From: an uncultured Clostridia bacterium
GTDB taxonomy: Bacteria; Bacillota; Clostridia; Christensenellales; Borkfalkiaceae
Length of the DNA: 21,244 nt
Assembly (NCBI GenBank): GCA_934254725.1
Contig: CAKQLR010000032.1
Location: 1 to 21,244 of the forward strand
Reading direction: 5' to 3'
The first letter of the stretch is position 1. Every line of letters begins with the position of its first letter. The notes beneath the pieces are model-generated. The model made no database searches. It saw nothing but the letters and a program-made list of their open reading frames with translations, and was not told where the DNA came from. Position numbers and translations under genes: made by a program. Positions 1-6,211 of the stretch are shown here, one piece after another.

Positions 1-94
1 GCCCCAATAACCATCTGACTTTACTTTGTTGCAGCCGTTACGGAAAGCGAAAGAGCACCGCTCGTAGATACAGATACAGCTCTTATATTATGTT

Positions 95-130
95 TTTAAT
101 CAAAATTCAGGTGCACATTTTTTGATTAAA
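95..130 (+). terminator. AT-rich hairpin followed by T-run, possible plus-strand terminator
   Basis: A perfect 11-base inverted repeat (TTTAATCAAAA at 95-105 and TTTTGATTAAA at 120-130) has a 14-base loop and is followed on the plus strand by six T. This fits an intrinsic terminator for a gene entering from beyond the left edge on the plus strand. The stem is AT-rich and therefore weak. On the minus strand no T-run follows, so it is a poor terminator for sigG. Confidence 0.35.
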
Positions 131-255
131 TTTTTTACGTATCTGCGGACGGATAAATTCGAATCATCCCCCACGTAATGGCACTCACCGCCCGCTTTTA
201 TGCCGATAATGTTTGTTTTACGGGGCTTTTGTATTTATACCGTCTTCAAACGCAT
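100..255 (-). pseudogene. possible broken or non-canonical short ORF downstream of sigG
   Basis: An ATG at 255-253 lies 14 bases after the sigG stop. It reads six codons (MRLKTV), meets TAA at 237-235, and then the same frame stays open for 44 codons to a TGA at 102-100. The continuation looks protein-like (stretches such as IIGIKAGGECHYVGDD and SVRRYVKNLIKKCAPEF) but has no ATG, GTG or TTG start after the TAA. It could be a small gene broken by a nonsense change, a gene using a rare start such as ATA or ATT, or chance. I do not recognise the family. The rest of 1-269 shows no gene that I can support. Confidence 0.2.
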
Positions 256-269
256 TCCTTTTTACTATT

Positions 270-1043
270 CTAAGACATCAATTTTTTAACCGAAGAAAGG
301 GCGTTTTTCTCAAGTCTGGAAATCTGCGCCTGACTAAGCCCCACGCATTCGGAAATTTCCGTTTGAGTTCTTCCCTCGTAGTATCTTAACCGCAAAATGG
401 TTTTTTCTCTATCGTCCAACGTTTCGAGCGCAGACGTAAGCGCAACGCACTCCGCCCATTTTTCCTCGGTGTTCTTATCGTCCCCGAGCTGATCCATAAC
501 AAGCAACGTGTCGCCCGCCTTCGAAAACACAGGATCGAACAGCGAAACGGGATCGGAAATCGCGTCAAGCGCGTAAACCACGTCTTTTTCGTCAATGCCG
601 AGTTTAGCCGCTATTTCGCAATTTGTAGCTTCTCTGTCCTCAGCCTCTATCTGTTCGCGCGCCTTCAGAACTCTGTACGCGGTATCCCTTATGCTCCGCG
701 AAATTCTCAGCGAATTGCCGCCGCGCAAAAATCTTTTTATTTCGCCTATAATCAGCGGCACGGCGTACGTGCTGAAACACAGCCCGAGCGACACGTTAAA
801 ATTGTTAATAGCTTTGATAAGCCCCACGCACCCCGCCTGAAATACGTCGTCGCAGGAAGCTTTTCCGCTTGAAGAAAACCTACGCACGATGGAAAGAACA
901 AGGCGCATGTTAGCCAGAATAAATTTTTCCCTTGCCGCTTCGTCCCCCTTTTTTATTTTAAGCAAAAGCTCCTGAGATTCCTGCGCGGTAAGCTTCGGCA
1001 GTCCCGCCGTGTTGATGCCGCTGATTTCTACTTTATAACTCAT
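270..1043 (-). CDS. sigG: RNA polymerase sporulation sigma factor SigG
   Basis: Sigma-70 family protein of 257 aa, close to the usual ~260 aa of SigG. In endospore formers sigma-G directs RNA polymerase to late forespore genes, such as those for small acid-soluble proteins and germination. The N-terminus (MSYKVEISGINTAGLPKLT) matches the SigG-specific leader. Region 2 follows (NMRLVLSIVRRF, then GCVGLIKAINNF and FSTYAVPLIIGEIKRFLR), then region 3, the SigG-like segment ISDPVSLFDPVF, and region 4 with the helix-turn-helix TQTEISECVGLSQAQISRLEK near the C-terminus. The start has a GGAGG site four bases upstream. It is third in the conserved spoIIGA-sigE-sigG order, 123 bases after sigE, with its own putative promoter and a leader hairpin. 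The family and its forespore role are secure; the regulation is inferred. Confidence 0.96.
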   Translation of the reverse strand: MSYKVEISGINTAGLPKLTAQESQELLLKIKKGDEAAREKFILANMRLVLSIVRRFSSSGKASCDDVFQAGCVGLIKAINNFNVSLGLCFSTYAVPLIIGEIKRFLRGGNSLRISRSIRDTAYRVLKAREQIEAEDREATNCEIAAKLGIDEKDVVYALDAISDPVSLFDPVFSKAGDTLLVMDQLGDDKNTEEKWAECVALTSALETLDDREKTILRLRYYEGRTQTEISECVGLSQAQISRLEKNALSSVKKLMS

Positions 1044-1054
1044 ACGTCCTCCGG

Positions 1055-1071
1055 GAAGAATAAAATTCTTC
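1055..1071 (-). promoter_or_regulatory. hairpin in sigG leader next to the ribosome binding site
   Basis: On the minus strand GAAGAAT-TTT-ATTCTTC is a perfect 7-base-pair stem with a 3-base loop. It ends two bases before the GGAGG Shine-Dalgarno site of sigG. Such a stem could tune ribosome access. A leader hairpin that reduces sigG translation has been described in Bacillus subtilis; whether this one acts the same way is inference. Confidence 0.45.
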
Positions 1072-1116
1072 TATGTACAGAGGTCTTTTGCGTTAAAAAG
1101 GGAAAGTATACAAACG

Positions 1117-1146
1117 ATTATACGCAATCCCGAAAAAATTATTCAA
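1117..1146 (-). promoter_or_regulatory. putative sigG promoter
   Basis: Minus strand TTGAAT (1146-1141), an 18-base spacer and TATAAT (1122-1117). Shifted by one base, the same region reads TGAATA, 17 bases, TATAATC. This matches the -35 of sigma-G/sigma-F type promoters well and their -10 only partly. It could therefore be a sigma-A-like promoter or a forespore promoter used for autoregulation. It lies in the sigE-sigG gap, about 75 bases before the sigG start. Confidence 0.5.
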
Positions 1147-1166
1147 AGCGCCCGGCAAAGACACGT

Positions 1167-1865
1167 TCAATCCATTTTCATAAATTCCTTTTTGAGCCTT
1201 GAAACTATTTTCTTTTCAAGCCGAGAAATATACGACTGCGAAATACCGAGAAGATCCGCAACCTCTTTCTGGGTAAGCTCGTCCCCGCCCGCAAGCCCGA
1301 AGCGAAGCACCATAATACGCCTTTCTCTGTCGCTCAGTCTTTTCAGCGCTTCGTAAAGAAGCTCCCTTTCAACGCCCTGTTCTATGTCCTTGAACACATA
1401 ATCGCCGTCCGTGCCTATCACGTCCGAAAGTAGCAACTCGTTGCCGTCGCGATCTACGTTCAGCGGCTCGTCAAACGAGACCTCCGCCTTCAGTTTTGAA
1501 GCCCTTCTCAGGTACATTAAAATTTCGTTTTCTATACAGCGCGAGGCGTACGTGGCAAGCTTTATTTTCTTATCCGCATTGAACGACCTGACCGCCTTAA
1601 TCAACCCGATAGTCCCGACCGAAACAAGGTCCTCGAGATCGACGTTCGTATTGTCGAACTTGCGCGCTATGTAAACCACAAGTCTGAGGTTGTGTTCTAT
1701 AAGCGACTGCCCCGCGCTCTCGTCGCCGCCCTCCAACGCCGAAAGAAGTTTTTGTTCCTCGTCCACGGAGTACGGCATGGGCAACGCCTCGCTGCCGCAG
1801 ATGTAATCCACCCCGCAGGGCTTGTTCAGCCCGAAAAGCCTTTTTATAAAATCCAAAATTTTCAT
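1167..1865 (-). CDS. sigE: RNA polymerase sporulation sigma factor SigE (pro-sigma-E)
   Basis: Sigma-70 family protein of 232 aa. Sigma-E runs early mother-cell transcription during sporulation. It is made as an inactive precursor and cut by SpoIIGA. The N-terminal ~25 residues (hydrophobic/basic, MKILDFIKRLFGL) correspond to the pro-sequence and run into YICGSEALPMP, where family members are cleaved near the equivalent tyrosine. Then come region 2 (NLRLVVYIARKFDNTNVDLEDL, KKIKLATYASRCIENEILMYLRR), the SigE signature EVSFDEPLNVDRDGNELLLSDV, and the region 4 helix-turn-helix QKEVADLLGISQSYISRLEKK. An AGAGGGTG ribosome site precedes ATG. The gene starts 11 bases after the spoIIGA stop, so protease and substrate are very likely co-transcribed. 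Cleavage itself is inferred from the family. Confidence 0.97.
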   Translation of the reverse strand: MKILDFIKRLFGLNKPCGVDYICGSEALPMPYSVDEEQKLLSALEGGDESAGQSLIEHNLRLVVYIARKFDNTNVDLEDLVSVGTIGLIKAVRSFNADKKIKLATYASRCIENEILMYLRRASKLKAEVSFDEPLNVDRDGNELLLSDVIGTDGDYVFKDIEQGVERELLYEALKRLSDRERRIMVLRFGLAGGDELTQKEVADLLGISQSYISRLEKKIVSRLKKEFMKMD

Positions 1866-1876
1866 TTTTTCACCCT

Positions 1877-2710
1877 CTAAAAAATACTCATTGCCGCGGG
1901 GATAAGCACGTCCACTCCGTCCGCGATTCTGCCGCCCACGCCTACAATCGCATTATCTATTATATTCCGCTTGTCCCCCGAATATATCAAAAGCTTTGAA
2001 ACGCTGAACAACAAAATTTTACCCTCTCCCGAAACGGTACTGTAAGTCTGGTACCTCGCACCCGTAAGCGAAAGCGCGCCCGACAGAATAAGCTCGTCCG
2101 CCTTGGCGGAAGAAATAACAGCAACGGGCGCACCGCTCTTTTCGTCGTAAAGCTTGTTGCCCGTGTCCACAAATCCCGTCAGAACGGGCGTGGCGTTCTG
2201 ACCGTCTATTATCATCACTTCCCTGTAAAAACCCTCTAAATCCCGCTTTATCGACGCTTTTTTCAAAACACAAACGACCGTTTCCGTAACGATAAACGAA
2301 AGCGAAATAATTATTCCGTACGGCAGCACGCAAGACGAAGCCGTATATGCAAGCCCGCCGTCCGCGAAGTCAAAATCCCCGCCGAAAAGCAAACACCCGC
2401 CTATTATGGCGCCGCCCGCGGCGTAAGTTAAAAGCAGAAAAAACAGAAAACAATACAGAACTTCCCCCAAGTTTTTAAAATCGAAAGCGATAAATACCAT
2501 AACTATCCCCGCCGCGATTTTAAGCAAAAAACACAGAACGCCGCCGAGCTTCAGAAGCGGAAACAAAACGGAAAAACCTGCGCCGAAAATTGCAGCAAAC
2601 ACACAGCGCAGCCGACTTCTTCTCTTCCTTGCGATAAGCCCCGCGCCCGAAATAAGCATATAATCTATAAGAAGATTTTCTATTAAAACGTACTCGACGT
2701 AGACCTCCAT
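1877..2710 (-). CDS. spoIIGA: sporulation sigma-E factor-processing peptidase SpoIIGA
   Basis: Integral membrane aspartic protease that cleaves pro-sigma-E at the sporulation septum. The start at 2710 gives 277 aa beginning MEVYVEYVLIENLLIDYML, the standard SpoIIGA N-terminus, with a GAGGGGGAAAGGGG ribosome site just upstream. The frame stays open a further 84 codons upstream, but that part is not family-like and covers the promoter region. Five or so hydrophobic segments fill residues 5-150. The soluble C-terminal half carries the catalytic motif DTGN at 182-185 (Asp182) in the context GFVDTGNKLYD; the domain is thought to dimerise like retroviral proteases. The C-terminus PAAMSIF follows VDVLI, as in homologues. 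It is followed 11 bases later by its substrate gene sigE and preceded by Spo0A-box-like sites. Confidence 0.93.
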   Translation of the reverse strand: MEVYVEYVLIENLLIDYMLISGAGLIARKRRSRLRCVFAAIFGAGFSVLFPLLKLGGVLCFLLKIAAGIVMVFIAFDFKNLGEVLYCFLFFLLLTYAAGGAIIGGCLLFGGDFDFADGGLAYTASSCVLPYGIIISLSFIVTETVVCVLKKASIKRDLEGFYREVMIIDGQNATPVLTGFVDTGNKLYDEKSGAPVAVISSAKADELILSGALSLTGARYQTYSTVSGEGKILLFSVSKLLIYSGDKRNIIDNAIVGVGGRIADGVDVLIPAAMSIF

Positions 2711-2775
2711 TCGCCCCTTTCCCCCTCGGCAGGATAGATAAATAATAACACGTTTCGCATATACAAAACTATACG

Positions 2776-2819
2776 ATAATGTGTGAAAAGCGGGCTTTTT
2801 GTCGATTCCCCTTTCGACA
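2776..2819 (-). promoter_or_regulatory. putative Spo0A-controlled promoter of spoIIGA
   Basis: On the minus strand TGTCGAA (2819-2813) exactly matches the Spo0A box. Opposed to it on the plus strand is TGTCGAT (2800-2806), giving the perfect inverted repeat TGTCGA-N8-TCGACA. TCGACA at 2805-2800 also resembles a -35 element, with CATTAT (2781-2776) 18 bases downstream as a weak -10. In B. subtilis the spoIIG operon is a direct Spo0A target whose boxes overlap the -35, so the position about 100 bases before spoIIGA fits. Single TGTCGAA words also occur by chance elsewhere in the window. The rest of the 2711-3068 gap holds only the pgi terminator. Confidence 0.5.
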
Positions 2820-2993
2820 CGCGGAAACAAACCGTCCAACGAGAGAATAAATCTCGCAGACCGAAACACAAACAAAACCGACAGACATACAACCCGCACC
2901 GCCCGCGCGTAAGTCACGCCACCGGAAACACAAACCGCACCGTCAGCGGCACAAGTTTCCAAAATGTCGTCCCCCTCTCACCCGTTTTTCCGC

Positions 2994-3027
2994 AAAAAAA
3001 ACCGAGGTTAAAAAACTTTCCTCGGTT
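2994..3027 (-). terminator. intrinsic terminator of pgi
   Basis: On the minus strand AACCGAGG (3027-3020) pairs with CCTCGGTT (3007-3000) across a 12-base AT-rich loop. The stem arm starting at 3000 runs directly into a U-run from 2999-2994. It lies about 40 bases after the pgi stop and separates pgi from the spoIIGA promoter. Confidence 0.85.
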
Positions 3028-3068
3028 CAAAAAACTATTCGTTTATAAAAAATCTTTTTGCTATAAAA

Positions 3069-4508
3069 TTAAGCGATGGTGAAATCTTCTCTCTTCTTCG
3101 TAGCGTTTTCGAGTTCGTCTTTCTTGTCCTCGTAACCGCGTTTGCCGAGAAGCGCGAACGTAGCCTGCTTGCCCGCTTCTACGCCGGGTTGATCGTAGGT
3201 GTTGATCCTGAGCATTTCGCCGCAGTAAGCCGTCTGCATTTCAAACAAGAACAGAAGCTCGCCTATAGTAAACGGGTTTATTTCGGGCAGATAAATCGTG
3301 TGGTTTAATCTCTTAGCCTTGGTCAGAGCGTATTCGGTAGCCTGTCTTTCCGCCTGAATAAGTTCGTTCATCGTGTGTCCGCAAAGGAACGCAACGTCCG
3401 GAATATCCCTGCAACCTTCGGAAATGGTAACTTCCTTTCTATAATTGTCTACGGCAAGGAATGTTGTTACCTTGTCGAAAGGACCTTCGGTATAGAGCTG
3501 AACCTGCGAGTGCTGATCGGTTACGCCGAGGGCTTTAACGGGCGTCTGACCGCTGTAAACTTTGTTGCCTGCGTTGTCGTTCGCTTTTCCGAGGCTTTCC
3601 GCCCAAAGCTGGCAGTACCAGTCGGAAATAAGCTTAAGCCCGTCCGCATAAGGCATCATAACGGAAATATTCTTGCCTTTCTTCATAGCGAGGTACTGGA
3701 ACGCAGCGAGAAGAAGCGCGGGATTCTTGAACACCTTTTCGTTCTTGCAGACCTTGTCCATATAGGCAGCGCCTGCAATCATTTCCTTTATATCTATGCC
3801 GAGAACAGCCGCGGGGAACAAACCTACGGGAGAAAGCTCTGAAAATCTTCCGCCTACGCCGTCGGGAATATAGAAGGTTTTAAGGTTTTCGTCCCTTGCT
3901 ATCTTAATGAGATTGCCCTTGCTTTCGGAAGTGGTGGCGATAACGTGGCTTGCGGCGTCCTCGCCGAGTTTTTCCTTAAGCATATTCATTATGATAAGGT
4001 ACTGAGCCATCGTTTCGCTCGTAGCGCCGCTCTTCGTGATAACGTTGAAAACGGTCTTAGCGGGGTCGATAACGTCGAGAAGCGCAGCCATTCTTTCGGG
4101 GTCTACGTTATCTTCTACGTAGAACTTGGGCGCGCGGCGTTTTCCCTTTGGAAGTTCGTTGTGGTGCAAGTGGCAAAGCGCCTGGAATACCGCCATGGGG
4201 CCGAGCGCCGAACCGCCTATTCCGAGAACTACGAAATAATCGCAGGATTTTCTAACTGCCTTAGCGGTAGCTATAACGTCGTCGAGGACCTCTTCCTGAT
4301 TGTAGGGGAGTTCGCTCCAGCCCATCATGTTTCTGCCGCGTTTGAGCTGTACAAGGTTGTACGCCGTATCGATAAGCGACAAATTATCGCGTATTTCTTT
4401 TTTTGTAAAGCCCTCGCGCGTGCCGACGAAATCGGTCATCATATTGTTGTAATCCAGTCTTAAGCGCATGGACTCCTTCCATTTTCTGTTGTTGTACCTG
4501 AAACCCAT
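3069..4508 (-). CDS. pgi: glucose-6-phosphate isomerase
   Basis: Cytoplasmic enzyme that interconverts glucose-6-phosphate and fructose-6-phosphate in glycolysis and gluconeogenesis. The start at 4508 (MGFRYNNRKW, 479 aa) has AAGGAG nine bases upstream; the frame extends 17 codons further without a ribosome site. The sugar-isomerase fold motifs are present: GIGGSALG (96-103), phosphate-binding TKSGATSET (158-166), and the signature DGVGGRFSELSPVG (216-229) with the catalytic-region Arg221. Glu304 in LWAESLGK, His333 in DQHSQVQ and Lys446 in EAGK align with the known catalytic Glu, His and Lys. The length is typical, with a short charged C-terminal tail. It stands alone between a 192-base leader region and its own terminator. 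The leader contains a 6-base-pair inverted repeat (GCCGAT 4542-4547, ATCGGC 4565-4570). Confidence 0.97.
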   Translation of the reverse strand: MGFRYNNRKWKESMRLRLDYNNMMTDFVGTREGFTKKEIRDNLSLIDTAYNLVQLKRGRNMMGWSELPYNQEEVLDDVIATAKAVRKSCDYFVVLGIGGSALGPMAVFQALCHLHHNELPKGKRRAPKFYVEDNVDPERMAALLDVIDPAKTVFNVITKSGATSETMAQYLIIMNMLKEKLGEDAASHVIATTSESKGNLIKIARDENLKTFYIPDGVGGRFSELSPVGLFPAAVLGIDIKEMIAGAAYMDKVCKNEKVFKNPALLLAAFQYLAMKKGKNISVMMPYADGLKLISDWYCQLWAESLGKANDNAGNKVYSGQTPVKALGVTDQHSQVQLYTEGPFDKVTTFLAVDNYRKEVTISEGCRDIPDVAFLCGHTMNELIQAERQATEYALTKAKRLNHTIYLPEINPFTIGELLFLFEMQTAYCGEMLRINTYDQPGVEAGKQATFALLGKRGYEDKKDELENATKKREDFTIA

Positions 4509-4700
4509 TGTAATTTTTCTCCTTGTTTTTTCTATTGAAATGCCGATCACGTACTTCATTCCCTATCGGCTTATTTTTATTCGTAATTTATCGTACTGCC
4601 CCGCACGTCAAGTTGTCCCGCCTTGGTTATTCGCAGGGTTTAAAACCGAAAGCCTTCGACAAACAAATCCGCCGCCGAGCTTTAAAACGAGCCATAAAAA

Positions 4701-5501
4701 CTATCTTATGTTTTCGGCAACATTCATAAGATACTCGTAAGATTCTTTAAGTTCCTCGTTCTTGCCGTAGTTTTCGTTGTATACTTCTATAAGCGCCGCG
4801 CCCGAAAAACCTTTATCCGAAAGTCTTTCAAACAGCTCTTTAAAGTCGAAGGGTCCCTTGCCGGGCAAACACAACCTGCCGTTTTCGTCAATGTCCGAAA
4901 GATGAACGGTAACTATATCCTCGCCCATCTCTTCGAGGTAAGGAATATATCCCTCGCCCGAATCCCTCGCCTGCTTGATATCGAGCGTGCCTTTCAGCTT
5001 CGGGCAGAAGTTTTTAACCGACGAAAAAAACGACGGGTGATTGTAATACGCCCACTCAACGTTTTCGAGAGCGAGAGAAACGCCGTACTTTTCGCACTCG
5101 TCGCAGAGATTCGAGAACAGCCCGCCTATCCGTTGAAAGTCCGTATAGGCAATCTTCTTTTTAACCCTTGCCACGCCGTGGAACGTATAGCATTCCGCGC
5201 CGAGAATTTTTGCTGCGGAAAGCACTCCGCGCGCTATCTCGTAAGCGTCCTCGAGCGCCCGCGGATTAGCGGAAAACAGCTGCGGCTCGAAGTGCGTGTT
5301 CAGCGTGTGCACCGAATGAACGCGTAAGTTTCCCTTGTTCTTTTTAAGAAGCTTCGCAAAATCGTCCGTGTACTCGCGATACGTCCCTAAGAAAACCTCG
5401 CACACCGGAATGCCCAGGCTGTCGAGATAAGCCACAGATTCCTCGTTGTACATTCTTTTGAATAAGGACGCGGTTGAAACTCCTATTTCGAATTTTTGCA
5501 T
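4701..5501 (-). CDS. sugar phosphate isomerase/epimerase-like TIM-barrel protein
   Basis: Protein of 266 aa of the xylose isomerase-like/AP-endonuclease 2 TIM-barrel superfamily. Members bind a divalent metal and isomerise or epimerise sugars, inositols or related compounds. The expected metal ligands are visible: Glu146 in LALENVEW, Asp174 in LKGTLDIKQA, His200 in TVHLSD and Glu239 in LIEVY, with His108 (YTFHG) in the usual strand. The N-terminal strand is FEIGVSTASLF. No motif assigns a substrate; true xylose isomerase and endonuclease IV are longer or carry other signatures. The ribosome site is weak (AAGG about 8 bases before ATG). It lies 76 bases downstream of hpf, separated by a GC-rich hairpin, and may be co-transcribed with it. 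The superfamily is firm, the function open. Confidence 0.8.
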   Translation of the reverse strand: MQKFEIGVSTASLFKRMYNEESVAYLDSLGIPVCEVFLGTYREYTDDFAKLLKKNKGNLRVHSVHTLNTHFEPQLFSANPRALEDAYEIARGVLSAAKILGAECYTFHGVARVKKKIAYTDFQRIGGLFSNLCDECEKYGVSLALENVEWAYYNHPSFFSSVKNFCPKLKGTLDIKQARDSGEGYIPYLEEMGEDIVTVHLSDIDENGRLCLPGKGPFDFKELFERLSDKGFSGAALIEVYNENYGKNEELKESYEYLMNVAENIR

Positions 5502-5524
5502 ATAACGCCTTAAAATTTTTGCCC

Positions 5525-5557
5525 GCCCGCGCGCTGCGTAAAAAGCGGCGCGCGGGC
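5525..5557 (-). terminator. strong GC hairpin between hpf and the isomerase-like gene
   Basis: GCCCGCGCGC (5525-5534) and GCGCGCGGGC (5548-5557) form a perfect 10-base-pair inverted repeat with a 13-base centre. On the minus strand it follows the hpf stop by about 20 bases, but GGGC and then five A come next rather than a U-run, so it is not a classic terminator. It may attenuate, protect the hpf mRNA 3' end, or act as a processing site. Confidence 0.45.
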
Positions 5558-5577
5558 AGACGGATTAGTTTACTGTA

Positions 5578-6099
5578 TCAGAATACGGGGTCGATAAGAC
5601 CGACGTTTCCGTCGTCTCTCAAATAGAGAACTTTAACGGTGTTGGTTGCCTCGTCGAGGAAAACGTAGAACGAGTGACCTACAAGACCAAACTCTTCCAT
5701 AGCTTCGTTTACGCTCATCGGGCGAAGGTCGAAGCGTTTTGTTTTAACAAGCTTCGGTTCCGGCTCGCTTCCGTCGGCATAGATGAACTTGTCCTGGAAA
5801 GCCCCGGATTTAAGCTGCTTTTCGATCTTTGTACGGTGCTTGTAAATCTGGCTTTCGATTTTCGGCAGAACTATATCGAGCGCGTCGTAGAAATTATCGG
5901 CATACGCCTGAGCGCGCAAGAAATTGTTCTTGTAATCCATCTGAATCTCCATTTTGCACTGTTTGCCTTCTTTCTTAAGGCAAATTTTGCAAAGTGTGTC
6001 ATCGTCGAAATACTTATCGAATTTGTTAACTTTCTTTACGATGATGTCATTAAGTTTTTCGCTCATCTGATAGTTTTTACATACAGTTTCAATACGCAT
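5578..6099 (-). CDS. hpf: ribosome hibernation promoting factor, long form
   Basis: Long-type HPF of 173 aa, which binds the 30S subunit and pairs 70S ribosomes into inactive 100S dimers in stationary phase or stress. The N-terminal RaiA/HPF domain (about 1-105) starts MRIETVCKNYQMSEKL and contains MEIQMDYKNNFLRAQAYADNFYDALD with the conserved Asp-rich basic surface. After a linker, the C-terminal dimerisation domain (about 118-173) has KTKRFDLRPMSVNEAMEEF and GHSFYVFLDEATN, ending VGLIDP as in family members. The C-terminal domain marks the long form typical of Firmicutes. GGAG lies seven bases before ATG. It follows clpC by 112 bases, which contain a small inverted repeat CCGTA-N7-TACGG (6128-6144) that could be an operator, though this is unsupported. 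Confidence 0.94.
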   Translation of the reverse strand: MRIETVCKNYQMSEKLNDIIVKKVNKFDKYFDDDTLCKICLKKEGKQCKMEIQMDYKNNFLRAQAYADNFYDALDIVLPKIESQIYKHRTKIEKQLKSGAFQDKFIYADGSEPEPKLVKTKRFDLRPMSVNEAMEEFGLVGHSFYVFLDEATNTVKVLYLRDDGNVGLIDPVF

Positions 6100-6172
6100 A
6101 GTGATTCTCCTTTTTTTATTTATTTTACCGTATATTTGTTACGGAAATGTTAAAAATCGAACAATTTTCGTT

Positions 6173-6211
6173 AAAAAAGCAAAACCTGTTCTCTTTTTGT
6201 TTCCCGTTTTG
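6173..6211 (-). terminator. possible weak terminator of clpC
   Basis: Directly after the clpC stop, the minus strand has CAAAAC (6211-6206), a 20-base loop, GTTTTG (6185-6180), one C and then six T (6178-6173). The U-run is good but the stem is short and AT-rich. Read-through into hpf is therefore possible. Confidence 0.35.

Noticed and set aside
1..99. Short protein-like frames at the left edge on both strands
   Set aside because: All are under 45 codons, interrupted by stops or lacking a start; the true frame, if any, lies beyond the window.
2711..2962. N-terminal extension of SpoIIGA by 84 codons
   Set aside because: It is not family-like and covers the promoter region; the internal ATG at 2710 has a strong ribosome site and the standard N-terminus.
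4638..4670. Possible terminator after the isomerase-like gene (CGAA/TTCG stem followed by GTTTT)
   Set aside because: The stem is only four base pairs and the T-run is short; not convincing.
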